Positions 25,221 through 33,459 of a stretch of 64,000 nt of DNA are shown here, piece after piece. The position numbers were made by a program, and so were the translations under genes. The stretch's first letter is position 1; every line of letters starts with the position of its first letter. Origin of the DNA: Bacteroidota bacterium. Its GTDB lineage: Bacteria > Bacteroidota > Bacteroidia > Chitinophagales > Chitinophagaceae. The notes under the pieces are model-generated. The model saw only the letters and a program-made list of their open reading frames with translations. It searched no databases and was not told the DNA's origin. The stretch spans positions 62,001-126,000 of the forward strand of contig JAFDYC010000074.1 of assembly GCA_018267625.1 (NCBI GenBank), in the 5' to 3' direction.

Positions 25221-26303
25221 ATGCCCGACTTTTCGTTTCTGAAACAGCCCCTATGGTATGCGACTACCGGCGATTATCTCGCATTCGCTGCTATTTTATT
25301 GCTGACCTTTTTTCTTAAAAAACCGGTTTCCCGCCTATTGGCGCGCCTTAGTTCGGGCCTGGCAATCCGCCAGTCGGGCAGTAAGTATCGCGGCCTGTAT
25401 CGTTCGCTGATTCGTAAGCCACTTGAGTGGTTGTTTTTTGTAATCGTCCTTTTCTATGCCTTCAATTTTATTGAAGAGCCATTGCACCGGATTACCCTGC
25501 TTCGCTGGCACAGCAAAGGCAACCGGGAAGTGTTACACGCCTCCGCTCTACTCGATAAACTGTTTGTTTTTTTTGGGATCATTTTCTTTATCCTGCTGCT
25601 CTCCCGCCTGCTTGATTTTATCTACCGCAGTCAGGCCGAACGTGCCCGGATTCAAATGCAAAGAGCCCGGGCACAGGTTCTGCCCCTGCTTCGGGATGTA
25701 CTCAAAATCGTGCTATGGGTAATTGGTTTTTTCTGGATGCTGGGCTCTGTTTTTGGAGTCAATATCCCTGCCCTCATCACCGGCCTGGGCATCGGCGGTG
25801 TGGCCCTGGCATTGGCTGCTAAAGAAACGATTGAAAACTTCCTGGCCGCCTTCACAATTCTAGCTGACAAATCTTTCGGACTCGATGACAATATCCGGCT
25901 GGGAGCACTCGAAGGAAGGGTAGAGCGAATTGGTTTTCGCAGCACCCGCCTGCGCAGCGCTGATGGCACCTTATTCATCATTCCTAATAAAAAATTGGTG
26001 GATGAAAATCTGGAGAACTTATCTACCGCGGGGCAACTGACGGTACGCCTGAGCCTCCCGCTGAAGTATAGCATCCCTCCTTTTCAAATTGATGAATTAC
26101 TTGCCCGGTTGAAAAGCAATATTTCCATGGAAGCAGAAGTATTGAATAAACCCGATGTGACGGTTGATTCCTACACAGAAAATGCTTTCGTTCTCTTGAT
26201 TTCTTATACGCTTCCCGGCAACTTATCTCTCGCAGAGCAAAAGCAGATCAAGTCTGCGATAGCCGCAAGGGCCTATGTTGAAATTACGGCAGCCCAGAGC
26301 TGA
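25221..26303 (+). CDS. MscS-family mechanosensitive ion channel
   Basis: A 360-residue inner-membrane protein. Four N-terminal membrane segments precede the pore-lining helix with GVNIPALITGLGIGGVALAL and the KETIENFLAAFTILADK beta-domain entry. The cytoplasmic beta domain includes GRVERIGFRSTRLRSADG and IPNKKLVDENLENLS, and an alpha/beta domain follows. It releases solutes on hypo-osmotic shock. Its end overlaps sequence upstream of the cbb3 locus, but no functional link is implied. Confidence 0.92.
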   Translation: MPDFSFLKQPLWYATTGDYLAFAAILLLTFFLKKPVSRLLARLSSGLAIRQSGSKYRGLYRSLIRKPLEWLFFVIVLFYAFNFIEEPLHRITLLRWHSKGNREVLHASALLDKLFVFFGIIFFILLLSRLLDFIYRSQAERARIQMQRARAQVLPLLRDVLKIVLWVIGFFWMLGSVFGVNIPALITGLGIGGVALALAAKETIENFLAAFTILADKSFGLDDNIRLGALEGRVERIGFRSTRLRSADGTLFIIPNKKLVDENLENLSTAGQLTVRLSLPLKYSIPPFQIDELLARLKSNISMEAEVLNKPDVTVDSYTENAFVLLISYTLPGNLSLAEQKQIKSAIAARAYVEITAAQS

Positions 26304-26359
26304 AAAACGCAGCATTGAGCTTGCTTTCACGGTCTGCCTTTTTTTGGGAAAAGCATTAC

Positions 26360-26373
26360 CTGACAGAAATCAC
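26360..26373 (+). promoter_or_regulatory. FNR/CRP-like operator 1 of the cbb3 locus
   Basis: CTGACAGAAATCAC: TGA-N6-TCA, the half-site spacing of FNR-type sites (TTGAT-N4-ATCAA). Thirteen bases (CTGACAGAAATCA) are identical to the site at 29507-29519. Its centre (26366.5) is 51.5 bases before a -7-like box at 26418. A second palindrome CCTGA-GTAG-TCAGG lies at 26403-26416. Confidence 0.55.
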
Positions 26374-26417
26374 TTTTTGTTCCGTGCCGCATCATTTCCC
26401 TGCCTGAGTAGTCAGGA

Positions 26418-26425
26418 TACTTTCG
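26418..26425 (+). promoter_or_regulatory. -7-like box before the Cys-rich protein gene and ccoI
   Basis: TACTTTCG, one mismatch to TAnnTTTG, 27 bases before ATG 26452. There is no good -33 TTG at the normal spacing, as expected for an activator-dependent promoter. Confidence 0.4.
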
Positions 26426-26451
26426 CTTTTGTCTTGAAAAGTATAGTACCC

Positions 26452-26994
26452 ATGCCCCTTCCGCTACCGGATTGTCAGGATTTACGCCAGCTCGTTGCCC
26501 ACCTAGATGGTCTGTATGTGCAACTATCCGCTCTTTGCGAGCGTTCAGCCTCCCTGTTGCCGGAAGTGCAGTATCGCGACCATGGCGCTAAGCTTCGTAT
26601 CTACACTAGCCTTTGTGCCAACCTAAACACACAGCTTGGGCAATACATGCGTCTGCGCCGACTGGTAATCCTGCCTTATTTCGAAGAACTGAAACAAAAG
26701 GAAGAAGAAGGCCACGACTGTCGTAGCTGCGGCGGGCGCTGCGAAATGCAACATAGCCGCCACGTGATGGACATTCAGGAAGCACACGCCAGCCTCCATG
26801 AACTGGCCGAACATCTGCATCCTTTCAACTTATCCCTGCCTGCCTCATCGCTGACTGGCACTGAGCTGCTGCGCGATTTTCGCGCCACTGTAATAAAAGT
26901 CGAAGAATTACTGACTGAAATCCTGTTCATCGAAGAGTCTGCCCTGGTGCCGCTGATAAAAGAACTACAGCGCAAAATCTGGGCTCATGAGTAA
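26452..26994 (+). CDS. Helical protein of unknown function with a Cys/His/Met cluster, coupled to ccoI
   Basis: 180 residues from ATG 26452; a frame from 26275 is longer but overlaps the MscS gene and lacks resemblance to a protein start. The sequence is predicted mostly alpha-helical, with no signal or membrane segment. In the middle it carries CRSCGGRCEMQHSRH, a compact CxxCxxxC-x-M-x-H cluster that could bind copper, iron or zinc. Its 3' end overlaps ccoI by 8 bases, and it sits behind the first FNR-like site, so it is the first gene of the cbb3 maturation unit. I recognise no family. A cytoplasmic metal donor or sensor for CcoI is a reasonable hypothesis; a hemerythrin-like bundle is another. 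Confidence 0.7.
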   Translation: MPLPLPDCQDLRQLVAHLDGLYVQLSALCERSASLLPEVQYRDHGAKLRIYTSLCANLNTQLGQYMRLRRLVILPYFEELKQKEEEGHDCRSCGGRCEMQHSRHVMDIQEAHASLHELAEHLHPFNLSLPASSLTGTELLRDFRATVIKVEELLTEILFIEESALVPLIKELQRKIWAHE

Positions 26995-29494
26995 GCCTCA
27001 AACCCGTAAAATCACTGAAAAAGCTGAACACCCTGCAAGAAGCAGTGAAGAGCAGCTTTGCTTTCACTGCGGCACTCCTTGCCTCGGTGCACATTTTTCT
27101 TTTGAGGAAAAACAGTTTTGCTGCGATGGTTGCAAGCTCGTCTATGAAATCCTTTCCAGTAAAGGCCTCTGCAACTATTACGAATTAGAACAGCATCCAG
27201 GCCTGACGCAAATCCGACCGCTACGCACTGAAAAATTTGCATACCTCGACAATGAAGCGATTGCCGTTAAGCTGTGCAGTTTCCGCACGGCGGAATACAG
27301 CATCGTTACGCTATACCTGCCGGGTGTTCATTGCGCTTCCTGCCTTTGGTTGCTGGAGCACCTGTCGCAGGTGAACCCCGCCATCACTCAGAGCCGACTT
27401 TCTTTCAGCACTAAAGAACTCAGCGTTCACTTTCGCCATGAAGGAATGAGCCTGGGCCAGCTTGCTGCCTTGCTCAGCACCATTGGCTATGAGCCCTACA
27501 TCAGCCTGGATGATGCCGACCGGAAGCGCGTTTCCAACCATACTTTCGACCGTGCCCGCATTGCCCGCCTTGGGGTAGCCGGCTTCTGCTTTGGCAATAT
27601 CATGATGCTCGCCTTTCCGGAATATTTCGGTGGCGGCGACATAGGCCTCCGCTTCACTCAGTTGTTTCGATGGTTGAGTGTGGCGCTCTCTATTCCGGTA
27701 TTTTTCTATTGCGCTTCGGAGTTTTTTGTGAATGCCTGGAGCAGCCTGAGGCAAATTTTTTCCACTCAAAGAAGAGGAGCTGCTCTTTTCAATATTGATG
27801 CACCTATTGCATTAGCCATCCTCATCACCTTCATCCGAAGCCTCTATGAAATATTCAGTGGAACGGGCAGTGGCTATTTAGATAGCATGAGCGGGATTGT
27901 GTTCTTTATGCTCGTGGGTAGGGTGGTGCAGGAACGTACTTTCCGCAGTCTTTCTTTCCATCGCGATTACAAGGCTTATTTCCCTATTGCCGTCACCGTG
28001 CAGACAGAATCAGGCAAGTGTAGCCGTAGCCTGCATGATTTGAAAGCCGGTGACCAGGTACTGATTTCAAACGAAGAAATCATCCCCGCTGATGGCACTA
28101 TGCTGGAAGGTGAGGCCCGTATTGACTACAGCTTTGTGACCGGCGAGAGCGAACAGGTACTTCTGCATCCGGGCCAGAAAGTATATGCCGGAGGCCGGCA
28201 AAAAGGTGCGCAAATGCTCATGCTGGTTGAGAAGCCAGTGGCCGGAAGCTATCTCAGCTCACTTTGGAACAACCACGCTTTTTCAAAAAACAAGCAGGAA
28301 GAAGCATACAGCCGTAGTTCAGTCCATCGGATCAGTATTTGGTTTACGGTAGTGTTATTCACGCTGGCCGCCGTCACTACGGTATGGTGGGCGATACACG
28401 ACCCTTCCAAGATGATACCGGCGGTTTCCACCATGCTCATTGTGGCTTGCCCATGCGCGCTCTTGCTCTGCGCCAGTTTCACACAGGGTTCTTTGATGCG
28501 CCTGTTTTCAGAGCATGGTCTTTTCCTTCGTGATGCTACGGTGATAGAAAAATTGAGCAGTGTAAGTCATGTGGTATTCGATAAGACGGGCACACTCACA
28601 ACCGGCAGTATGCTGCGACCGGAACCAGGAACAGCACCATTTTCTACTGAAGAAAAAATATGGGTCGCTGCAATAGTCACCCGAAGTAATCATCCAAGGA
28701 GCCGGGCATTGGCGGAATATCTGGGGCCTCAGGAGCATGCCAATGTGTTGAATTGGGAGCATGTCGCGGGGGCCGGTGTTCGGGCTATTGTACGGGGGCG
28801 GAGGGTGTTGGTGGGGAATGCACTTTTTTGTGGTAGCCCGAAATCTGCAGAGCTCGTAGTGCGTATAGATGGTAGCTTTTTTTACTTCCAGGAAGTACCC
28901 TGTTTGCGGGAAGGTTTACCCGAAATGCTACGCAGGCTGAAGCCGCGTTTTTCCTTGTCCCTGATCTCGGGCGATGGCTTCCGGCATTTCAGCAGTATGC
29001 GGCAACTTTTTGGAAGCAGTCAACTGCATTTTCAGCAACGGCCCGAAGAAAAGCTGCACTATGTTGAATCACTCCAGCATCAGGGGGAACATGTATTAAT
29101 GATTGGTGATGGTCTGAATGATGCCGGTGCCTTGCAGCAAAGTGATACGGGCATAACCCTGGCAGAAGATGTAAACAATTTCACGCCCTCCTGCGATGCT
29201 ATTCTGGATTCTCGCCAGCTTAGCCAATTGCCGGCCTTGCTGACGATGGCCCGTTGGGGGGGCTATCTCATCCACTTTGCTTTTGGCCTTTCTCTGCTCT
29301 ACAATTTCGTTGGTCTCTATTTCGCCATGCGTGCGGAGATGCACCCACTCATTGCAGCCATCCTGATGCCGGCCAGCACTTTAAGCATAGTCTTGGTCAG
29401 TGTCGGCTTCAGTGCCATGCTGGGCCGTTGGATATTAAAGCCGGATACGGCAACAAGCAGGCGGGATACAGTTCGTAAGGCAATAAAAGTGTAG
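26987..29494 (+). CDS. ccoI: Copper-translocating P-type ATPase CcoI/FixI
   Basis: An 835-residue P1B-type ATPase for cbb3 oxidase assembly. The N-terminus has a Cys-rich zinc/copper-binding domain (FHCGTPC and FCCDGCK), then an HMA domain with CASC at 116-119. Eight membrane segments follow. The intramembrane copper motif CPC is at 488-490, the phosphorylation motif DKTGT starts at 532 and the hinge GDGLND starts at about 707. It exports copper to the periplasmic side for the CuB site of CcoN. The heavy Cys-rich N-terminus is typical of the Bacteroidota and Proteobacteria FixI type. Confidence 0.95.
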   Translation: MSKPQTRKITEKAEHPARSSEEQLCFHCGTPCLGAHFSFEEKQFCCDGCKLVYEILSSKGLCNYYELEQHPGLTQIRPLRTEKFAYLDNEAIAVKLCSFRTAEYSIVTLYLPGVHCASCLWLLEHLSQVNPAITQSRLSFSTKELSVHFRHEGMSLGQLAALLSTIGYEPYISLDDADRKRVSNHTFDRARIARLGVAGFCFGNIMMLAFPEYFGGGDIGLRFTQLFRWLSVALSIPVFFYCASEFFVNAWSSLRQIFSTQRRGAALFNIDAPIALAILITFIRSLYEIFSGTGSGYLDSMSGIVFFMLVGRVVQERTFRSLSFHRDYKAYFPIAVTVQTESGKCSRSLHDLKAGDQVLISNEEIIPADGTMLEGEARIDYSFVTGESEQVLLHPGQKVYAGGRQKGAQMLMLVEKPVAGSYLSSLWNNHAFSKNKQEEAYSRSSVHRISIWFTVVLFTLAAVTTVWWAIHDPSKMIPAVSTMLIVACPCALLLCASFTQGSLMRLFSEHGLFLRDATVIEKLSSVSHVVFDKTGTLTTGSMLRPEPGTAPFSTEEKIWVAAIVTRSNHPRSRALAEYLGPQEHANVLNWEHVAGAGVRAIVRGRRVLVGNALFCGSPKSAELVVRIDGSFFYFQEVPCLREGLPEMLRRLKPRFSLSLISGDGFRHFSSMRQLFGSSQLHFQQRPEEKLHYVESLQHQGEHVLMIGDGLNDAGALQQSDTGITLAEDVNNFTPSCDAILDSRQLSQLPALLTMARWGGYLIHFAFGLSLLYNFVGLYFAMRAEMHPLIAAILMPASTLSIVLVSVGFSAMLGRWILKPDTATSRRDTVRKAIKV

Positions 29495-29505
29495 CAAAAC
29501 ACTGC

Positions 29506-29521
29506 ACTGACAGAAATCAGT
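29506..29521 (+). promoter_or_regulatory. FNR/CRP-like operator 2, before ccoS-ccoNO
   Basis: ACTGACAGAAATCAGT: perfect 5-bp arms ACTGA/TCAGT around CAGAAA. It shares 13 identical bases with operator 1 at 26360 and lies 12 bases past the ccoI stop. The centre (29513.5) is 51.5 bases before the -7-like box at 29565, the same distance as at operator 1. Confidence 0.6.
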
Positions 29522-29564
29522 ATTTACATCGGTAAACATCATAACCGCCGGCTTGGGCCCCGGA

Positions 29565-29572
29565 TAGTTTTA
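29565..29572 (+). promoter_or_regulatory. -7-like box before ccoS-ccoNO
   Basis: TAGTTTTA, one mismatch to TAnnTTTG, 23 bases before the GTG of ccoS. No -33 TTG at the right distance. Placement relative to operator 2 equals that of 26418 to operator 1. Confidence 0.4.
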
Positions 29573-29594
29573 CGCCTTCAAAAAATACTGCTCT

Positions 29595-29732
29595 GTGAGT
29601 GCGCTTCTCATCCTGGTTCTGGCATCTGTGGCGGTAGCCTGCGGTTTCCTGATTGCTTTTTTGTGGTCCGTAAAAGCAGGGCAGTATGACGATAAGCAAG
29701 GCGCAGCCATGCGCATGTTGCACGACGATTAA
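29595..29732 (+). CDS. ccoS: cbb3-type oxidase assembly protein CcoS
   Basis: A 45-residue protein starting at GTG. One membrane helix (SALLILVLASVAVACGFLIA) is followed by FLWSVKAGQYDD and a short tail ending MRMLHDD, the CcoS signature (GQFDD...RML.DD). CcoS is needed for cofactor insertion into the cbb3 catalytic subunit. It lies between ccoI and ccoNO in the expected order. Confidence 0.88.
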   Translation: MSALLILVLASVAVACGFLIAFLWSVKAGQYDDKQGAAMRMLHDD

Positions 29733-29782
29733 GTTTTTCCTTTCCTAATCAGATAATCCAAAACCTCCCAACGCCATCCTGT

Positions 29783-31966
29783 ATGGACCCCAGCAAAACG
29801 CTTCATTCAAATGCCGCGCTCGAAAGCAGCTTAGGCCCAATGGATCAATTCAGCTACGACAATAAGATTGTCCGGCTATTCACTTACGCCACCCTTTTTT
29901 GGGGTATAGTTGGCATGTTGGTCGGGCTCTGGGCCGCGCTACAACTCAGCTTCCCACAACTGACCTTCAACCTGCCGGCAACCACCTTTGGAAGGGTACG
30001 GCCGGTGCATACCAATGCCGTCATTTTTGCCTTTGTCGGTAATGGCATTTTCATGGGGGTTTACTACTCTCTGCAACGGCTCTGCAAGGCCCGCATGTTT
30101 TCCGATTTGCTCAGCAAAATTCATTTCTGGGGCTGGCAGTTGATTATTGTTTTAGGTGCAGTAACCCTGATGGCAGGCTACACCAGCGGTAAGGAGTATG
30201 CAGAGTTAGAATGGCCATTAGACATCCTGATTGCTATCGTGTGGGTCATTTTCGGCTGGAACATGTTTGGCACCATCATGCGCCGTAGGGAAAGGCATCT
30301 TTATGTCGCCATCTGGTTCTACATCGCAACCTTCGTCACGGTGGCGATGCTGCATATCGTCAACAGCCTGGAAATCCCTTTTAGCTGGATGAAGAGCTAT
30401 AGCCTCTACGCCGGCGTGCAGGATGCGCTGGTGCAATGGTGGTACGGGCACAATGCTGTGGCCTTTTTCCTGACCACACCGTATCTCGGCCTGATGTATT
30501 ATTTCCTGCCGAAAGCTGCCAACCGACCCGTGTATTCCTACCGGCTTTCTATCATTCACTTCTGGGCACTCATCTTCCTCTATATATGGGCCGGGCCGCA
30601 CCACCTCCTTTACAATGCACTGCCTGATTGGGCACAGAGCCTCGGTACTGTCTTCTCGGTGATGCTGATTGCCCCCAGTTGGGGCGGTATGATCAATGGC
30701 TTGCTCACCCTGAGAGGTGCCTGGGATAAAGTGCGTGAAGACCCCGTGCTGAAGTTTATGGTCGTAGCCATCACAGCCTACGGCATGGCCACTTTTGAAG
30801 GCCCCTTGCTTTCATTGAAAAGTGTGAATGCTATTTCGCACTTCACCGACTGGACCATTGCTCACGTGCATGTAGGTGCGCTCGGCTGGAATGGCTTCCT
30901 CACATTCGGCATTATCTACTGGCTCGTTCCCAGGATTTTCAAGACAGAACTCTATTCAAAGAAACTGGCCAACGCACACTTCTGGATTGGTACCCTCGGC
31001 ATCATCTTCTATGTAGTTCCAATGTATTGGGCGGGTTTCATGCATGCTTCTCAGATGAAAGAATTCACAGCAGAAGGGCAGCTAAAATACCAGTTTCTGG
31101 AAACGGTTCAGTACATGAAACCCTTCTACTTGCTGCGTTCTGTGGGTGGCTCTTTGTTCCTGGTCGGTGCGCTGATCATGTGCTACAACATCATCAAGAC
31201 CATCCGCCTGGGTAAGGCTGTGGACACGGAACCCGCACAGGCATTGCCGCTGGCCAAGCAGGAAGTAGCACATCCGGGCGTGAAAGACCATTGGCATCGC
31301 TGGATTGAAAGACGCCCGGTTCAATTGATGCTGGGCTCTCTGGTGGTTGTTATTATCGGCGGTGCAGTTGAGTTCATACCTACATTTTTAGTGAAAAGCA
31401 ATGTGCCCACCATTGCCAGCGTGAAACCCTACACGCCTCTGGAATTGGAAGGCCGCGACATCTATGTGCGTGAAGGCTGCTACACCTGCCACAGTCAGAT
31501 GGTTCGTCCCTTCCGCGATGAGGTGGCCCGTTATGGTGAATACAGTAAAGCCGGTGAAAGTGTGTACGACCATCCGTTCCAATGGGGCAGCAAACGAACC
31601 GGCCCCGACCTGGCACGGGAAGGAGGAAAATATCCGGATAGCTGGCACTTCAACCACATGTATGAGCCGACCAGCATGAGCCCAGGCTCGGTGATGCCAC
31701 CTTATCCCTGGTTGATGCGCAATACCATAGATGCTTCCACAACACCCCGGAAAATTCGGGCCATGCAAAAGCTGGGTGTCCCCTATCCCGCAGGCTACGA
31801 CCGGCAGGCTGTGGCAGACATGGAGCAGCAGGCTGCAAAAATTCAGGCCAGCCTGGCTAAGGATAAGATTGAAGTAAAGAGTGATAAAGAAATCATCGCC
31901 CTCATCGCATATCTGCAACGCCTCGGTAAAGACATCAAGGCAGCCGATAAGATGGCCTCAAACTAA
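29783..31966 (+). CDS. ccoN: cbb3-type cytochrome c oxidase, fused subunits I and II (CcoNO)
   Basis: A 727-residue fusion. Residues about 20-485 are CcoN, the twelve-helix catalytic subunit with heme b, heme b3 and CuB (VRPVHTNAVIFAF, WYGHNAVAFFLT, YIWAGPHHLLYNALPDW, HFTDWTIAHVHVGALGW supply the His ligands). After a membrane anchor near 515-530 comes the CcoO part, with heme c motif CYTCH at 566-570, SQMVRPFRDEVARYGEYS, and a later Met ligand (SMSPGSVMPPYPWL). The fusion is the standard Bacteroidota form. It reduces oxygen to water at low oxygen tension and pumps protons. Confidence 0.96.
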   Translation: MDPSKTLHSNAALESSLGPMDQFSYDNKIVRLFTYATLFWGIVGMLVGLWAALQLSFPQLTFNLPATTFGRVRPVHTNAVIFAFVGNGIFMGVYYSLQRLCKARMFSDLLSKIHFWGWQLIIVLGAVTLMAGYTSGKEYAELEWPLDILIAIVWVIFGWNMFGTIMRRRERHLYVAIWFYIATFVTVAMLHIVNSLEIPFSWMKSYSLYAGVQDALVQWWYGHNAVAFFLTTPYLGLMYYFLPKAANRPVYSYRLSIIHFWALIFLYIWAGPHHLLYNALPDWAQSLGTVFSVMLIAPSWGGMINGLLTLRGAWDKVREDPVLKFMVVAITAYGMATFEGPLLSLKSVNAISHFTDWTIAHVHVGALGWNGFLTFGIIYWLVPRIFKTELYSKKLANAHFWIGTLGIIFYVVPMYWAGFMHASQMKEFTAEGQLKYQFLETVQYMKPFYLLRSVGGSLFLVGALIMCYNIIKTIRLGKAVDTEPAQALPLAKQEVAHPGVKDHWHRWIERRPVQLMLGSLVVVIIGGAVEFIPTFLVKSNVPTIASVKPYTPLELEGRDIYVREGCYTCHSQMVRPFRDEVARYGEYSKAGESVYDHPFQWGSKRTGPDLAREGGKYPDSWHFNHMYEPTSMSPGSVMPPYPWLMRNTIDASTTPRKIRAMQKLGVPYPAGYDRQAVADMEQQAAKIQASLAKDKIEVKSDKEIIALIAYLQRLGKDIKAADKMASN

Positions 31967-32025
31967 ATCGTTCCCATTGTATCCCTATTCTATCCTGCCC
32001 GGATATAAGACAAACATGTGCACTT

Positions 32026-32226
32026 ATGAAACTCAGAAACTACTTGGAAAGTATTGCGGGTGTGGGCATTTTCCCGGTCATCACACTGGTCCTCTTTTTT
32101 GCCGTGTTCGTGACACTGGGAGCTTGGGCCATCCTTGCCCGCAGGGAACACCTCCATGCCATGAATCAGTTGCCACTTCATGAAGACGGCAGCACCGAAA
32201 CAGAAACCATCCATTCAAAAGCATAA
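32026..32226 (+). CDS. ccoQ: CcoQ-like small subunit of cbb3 oxidase
   Basis: 66 residues with one membrane helix (FPVITLVLFFAVFVTLGAWA) followed by a charged tail containing RREHLHAMNQLPL. It stands between ccoNO and ccoP, where CcoQ (FixQ) is expected. CcoQ stabilises the complex. The sequence is poorly conserved in the family, so position weighs heavily in this call. Confidence 0.82.
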   Translation: MKLRNYLESIAGVGIFPVITLVLFFAVFVTLGAWAILARREHLHAMNQLPLHEDGSTETETIHSKA

Positions 32227-32238
32227 GCTGATTTTTTC

Positions 32239-33417
32239 ATGAAATCTGCGATTCAGAAACTCTTCTTCTCCGTGCTCTTCCTAGCGCCCGGAGCCGCCTT
32301 TGCTGCCGAAAATGGCACTGCGCCCGGCAGTTTTAACCCGCTCCTTTGGGGCTTGTTCAGCATCATCTTAGTGCTGGCTGTGGCCATCATCATGTTGCTG
32401 TTTGTCTATCAGCAACTGGCTTTTGCCTATCGCGACAAACTTCGGAAAGAGCGCAGTGGAGGCACCGCTGTCAAGGCTCTTATCCTGTTGCTGATGTCCG
32501 GTTTTGCGGCTATGAATTCATGGGCTCAGGAAGCTGCTGCCGCCACCGCTCCGGTCGTTGCGCCCTCATCTCCGCTTATTAATGGCATCCCACGATTTGA
32601 CTTCTATGCCATCCTGGGTTTTATCGCCTTTGAGCTTTTACTCATTGGCGTATTGCTCCACATTATCCTACGCATGGTCAGTCTGCTGCGCGACAAGCCA
32701 CAGGCTGCTGCAGCAATTCAGTCTTCTTTCCTGAAGAAAATACTGCATAAACTCACCAATACGGTAGCTGTGAAGGATGAAGAACGCATCGTGTTGCAGC
32801 ATGATTATGACGGTATCCGGGAATTAGACAACAGCCTGCCTCCCTGGTGGAAATACGGATTTATCGCAACTATCATTTTCGCCTTTGCCTACATGTGGTA
32901 TTACCAGGTGCATCATGGCCCTAATCAGATTGACGAATACAAAGCGGCAGTAGCCAAGGCTGAAAAAGAACAAGCAGCCTACATGGCTAAAGCCGGCAAC
33001 GTAGTTGACGAATCGAACGTGACCCTGATAGAAGACAAAGCCGAGCTTGCCGATGCTGCTGCCTTGTTTAAAAATACCTGTGCTGCCTGCCATCGCGAAG
33101 ATGCCGGTGGAATGGTCGGCCCCAACCTGACGGATAATTATTGGTTGCATGGGGGCACCCTTCAGGATGTCTTTAAGAGCATCAAGTATGGTTGGAAAGA
33201 CAAGGGTATGCCGGAGTGGCAACACAACATGAGCGCAAAGCAAATCGCCGGCCTGGCCAGCTATATCAAACACCTGAGCGGAAAAAATGTACCAGGTGGC
33301 AAGGCACCTCAGGGCGAATTGTTTGTGGATGGAGGCAATGCAGTAGCAAAAGATTCATCAGCCAAAGCCAGCGAAAACAAGATCACCCAACATAAAGACG
33401 AACGAGCGAAAAGCTAA
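32239..33417 (+). CDS. ccoP: cbb3 oxidase subunit III (CcoP), single-heme form
   Basis: 392 residues. A signal-like N-terminal helix is followed by two further membrane segments (residues about 30-55 and 118-145). The cbb3 N-terminal motif YDGIRELDNSLPPWWKYGF leads into the anchoring helix, and a cytochrome c domain has CAACH at 281-285 with a Met ligand in KGMPEWQ. Classical CcoP has two CxxCH motifs; only one is present here. This is common in Bacteroidota but changes the electron path. The N-terminal 150 residues are longer than in proteobacterial CcoP. Confidence 0.92.
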   Translation: MKSAIQKLFFSVLFLAPGAAFAAENGTAPGSFNPLLWGLFSIILVLAVAIIMLLFVYQQLAFAYRDKLRKERSGGTAVKALILLLMSGFAAMNSWAQEAAAATAPVVAPSSPLINGIPRFDFYAILGFIAFELLLIGVLLHIILRMVSLLRDKPQAAAAIQSSFLKKILHKLTNTVAVKDEERIVLQHDYDGIRELDNSLPPWWKYGFIATIIFAFAYMWYYQVHHGPNQIDEYKAAVAKAEKEQAAYMAKAGNVVDESNVTLIEDKAELADAAALFKNTCAACHREDAGGMVGPNLTDNYWLHGGTLQDVFKSIKYGWKDKGMPEWQHNMSAKQIAGLASYIKHLSGKNVPGGKAPQGELFVDGGNAVAKDSSAKASENKITQHKDERAKS

Positions 33418-33459
33418 GCAGGAATTGGGGCGGAAAGGACAGCAGCCCCGGTACATACT

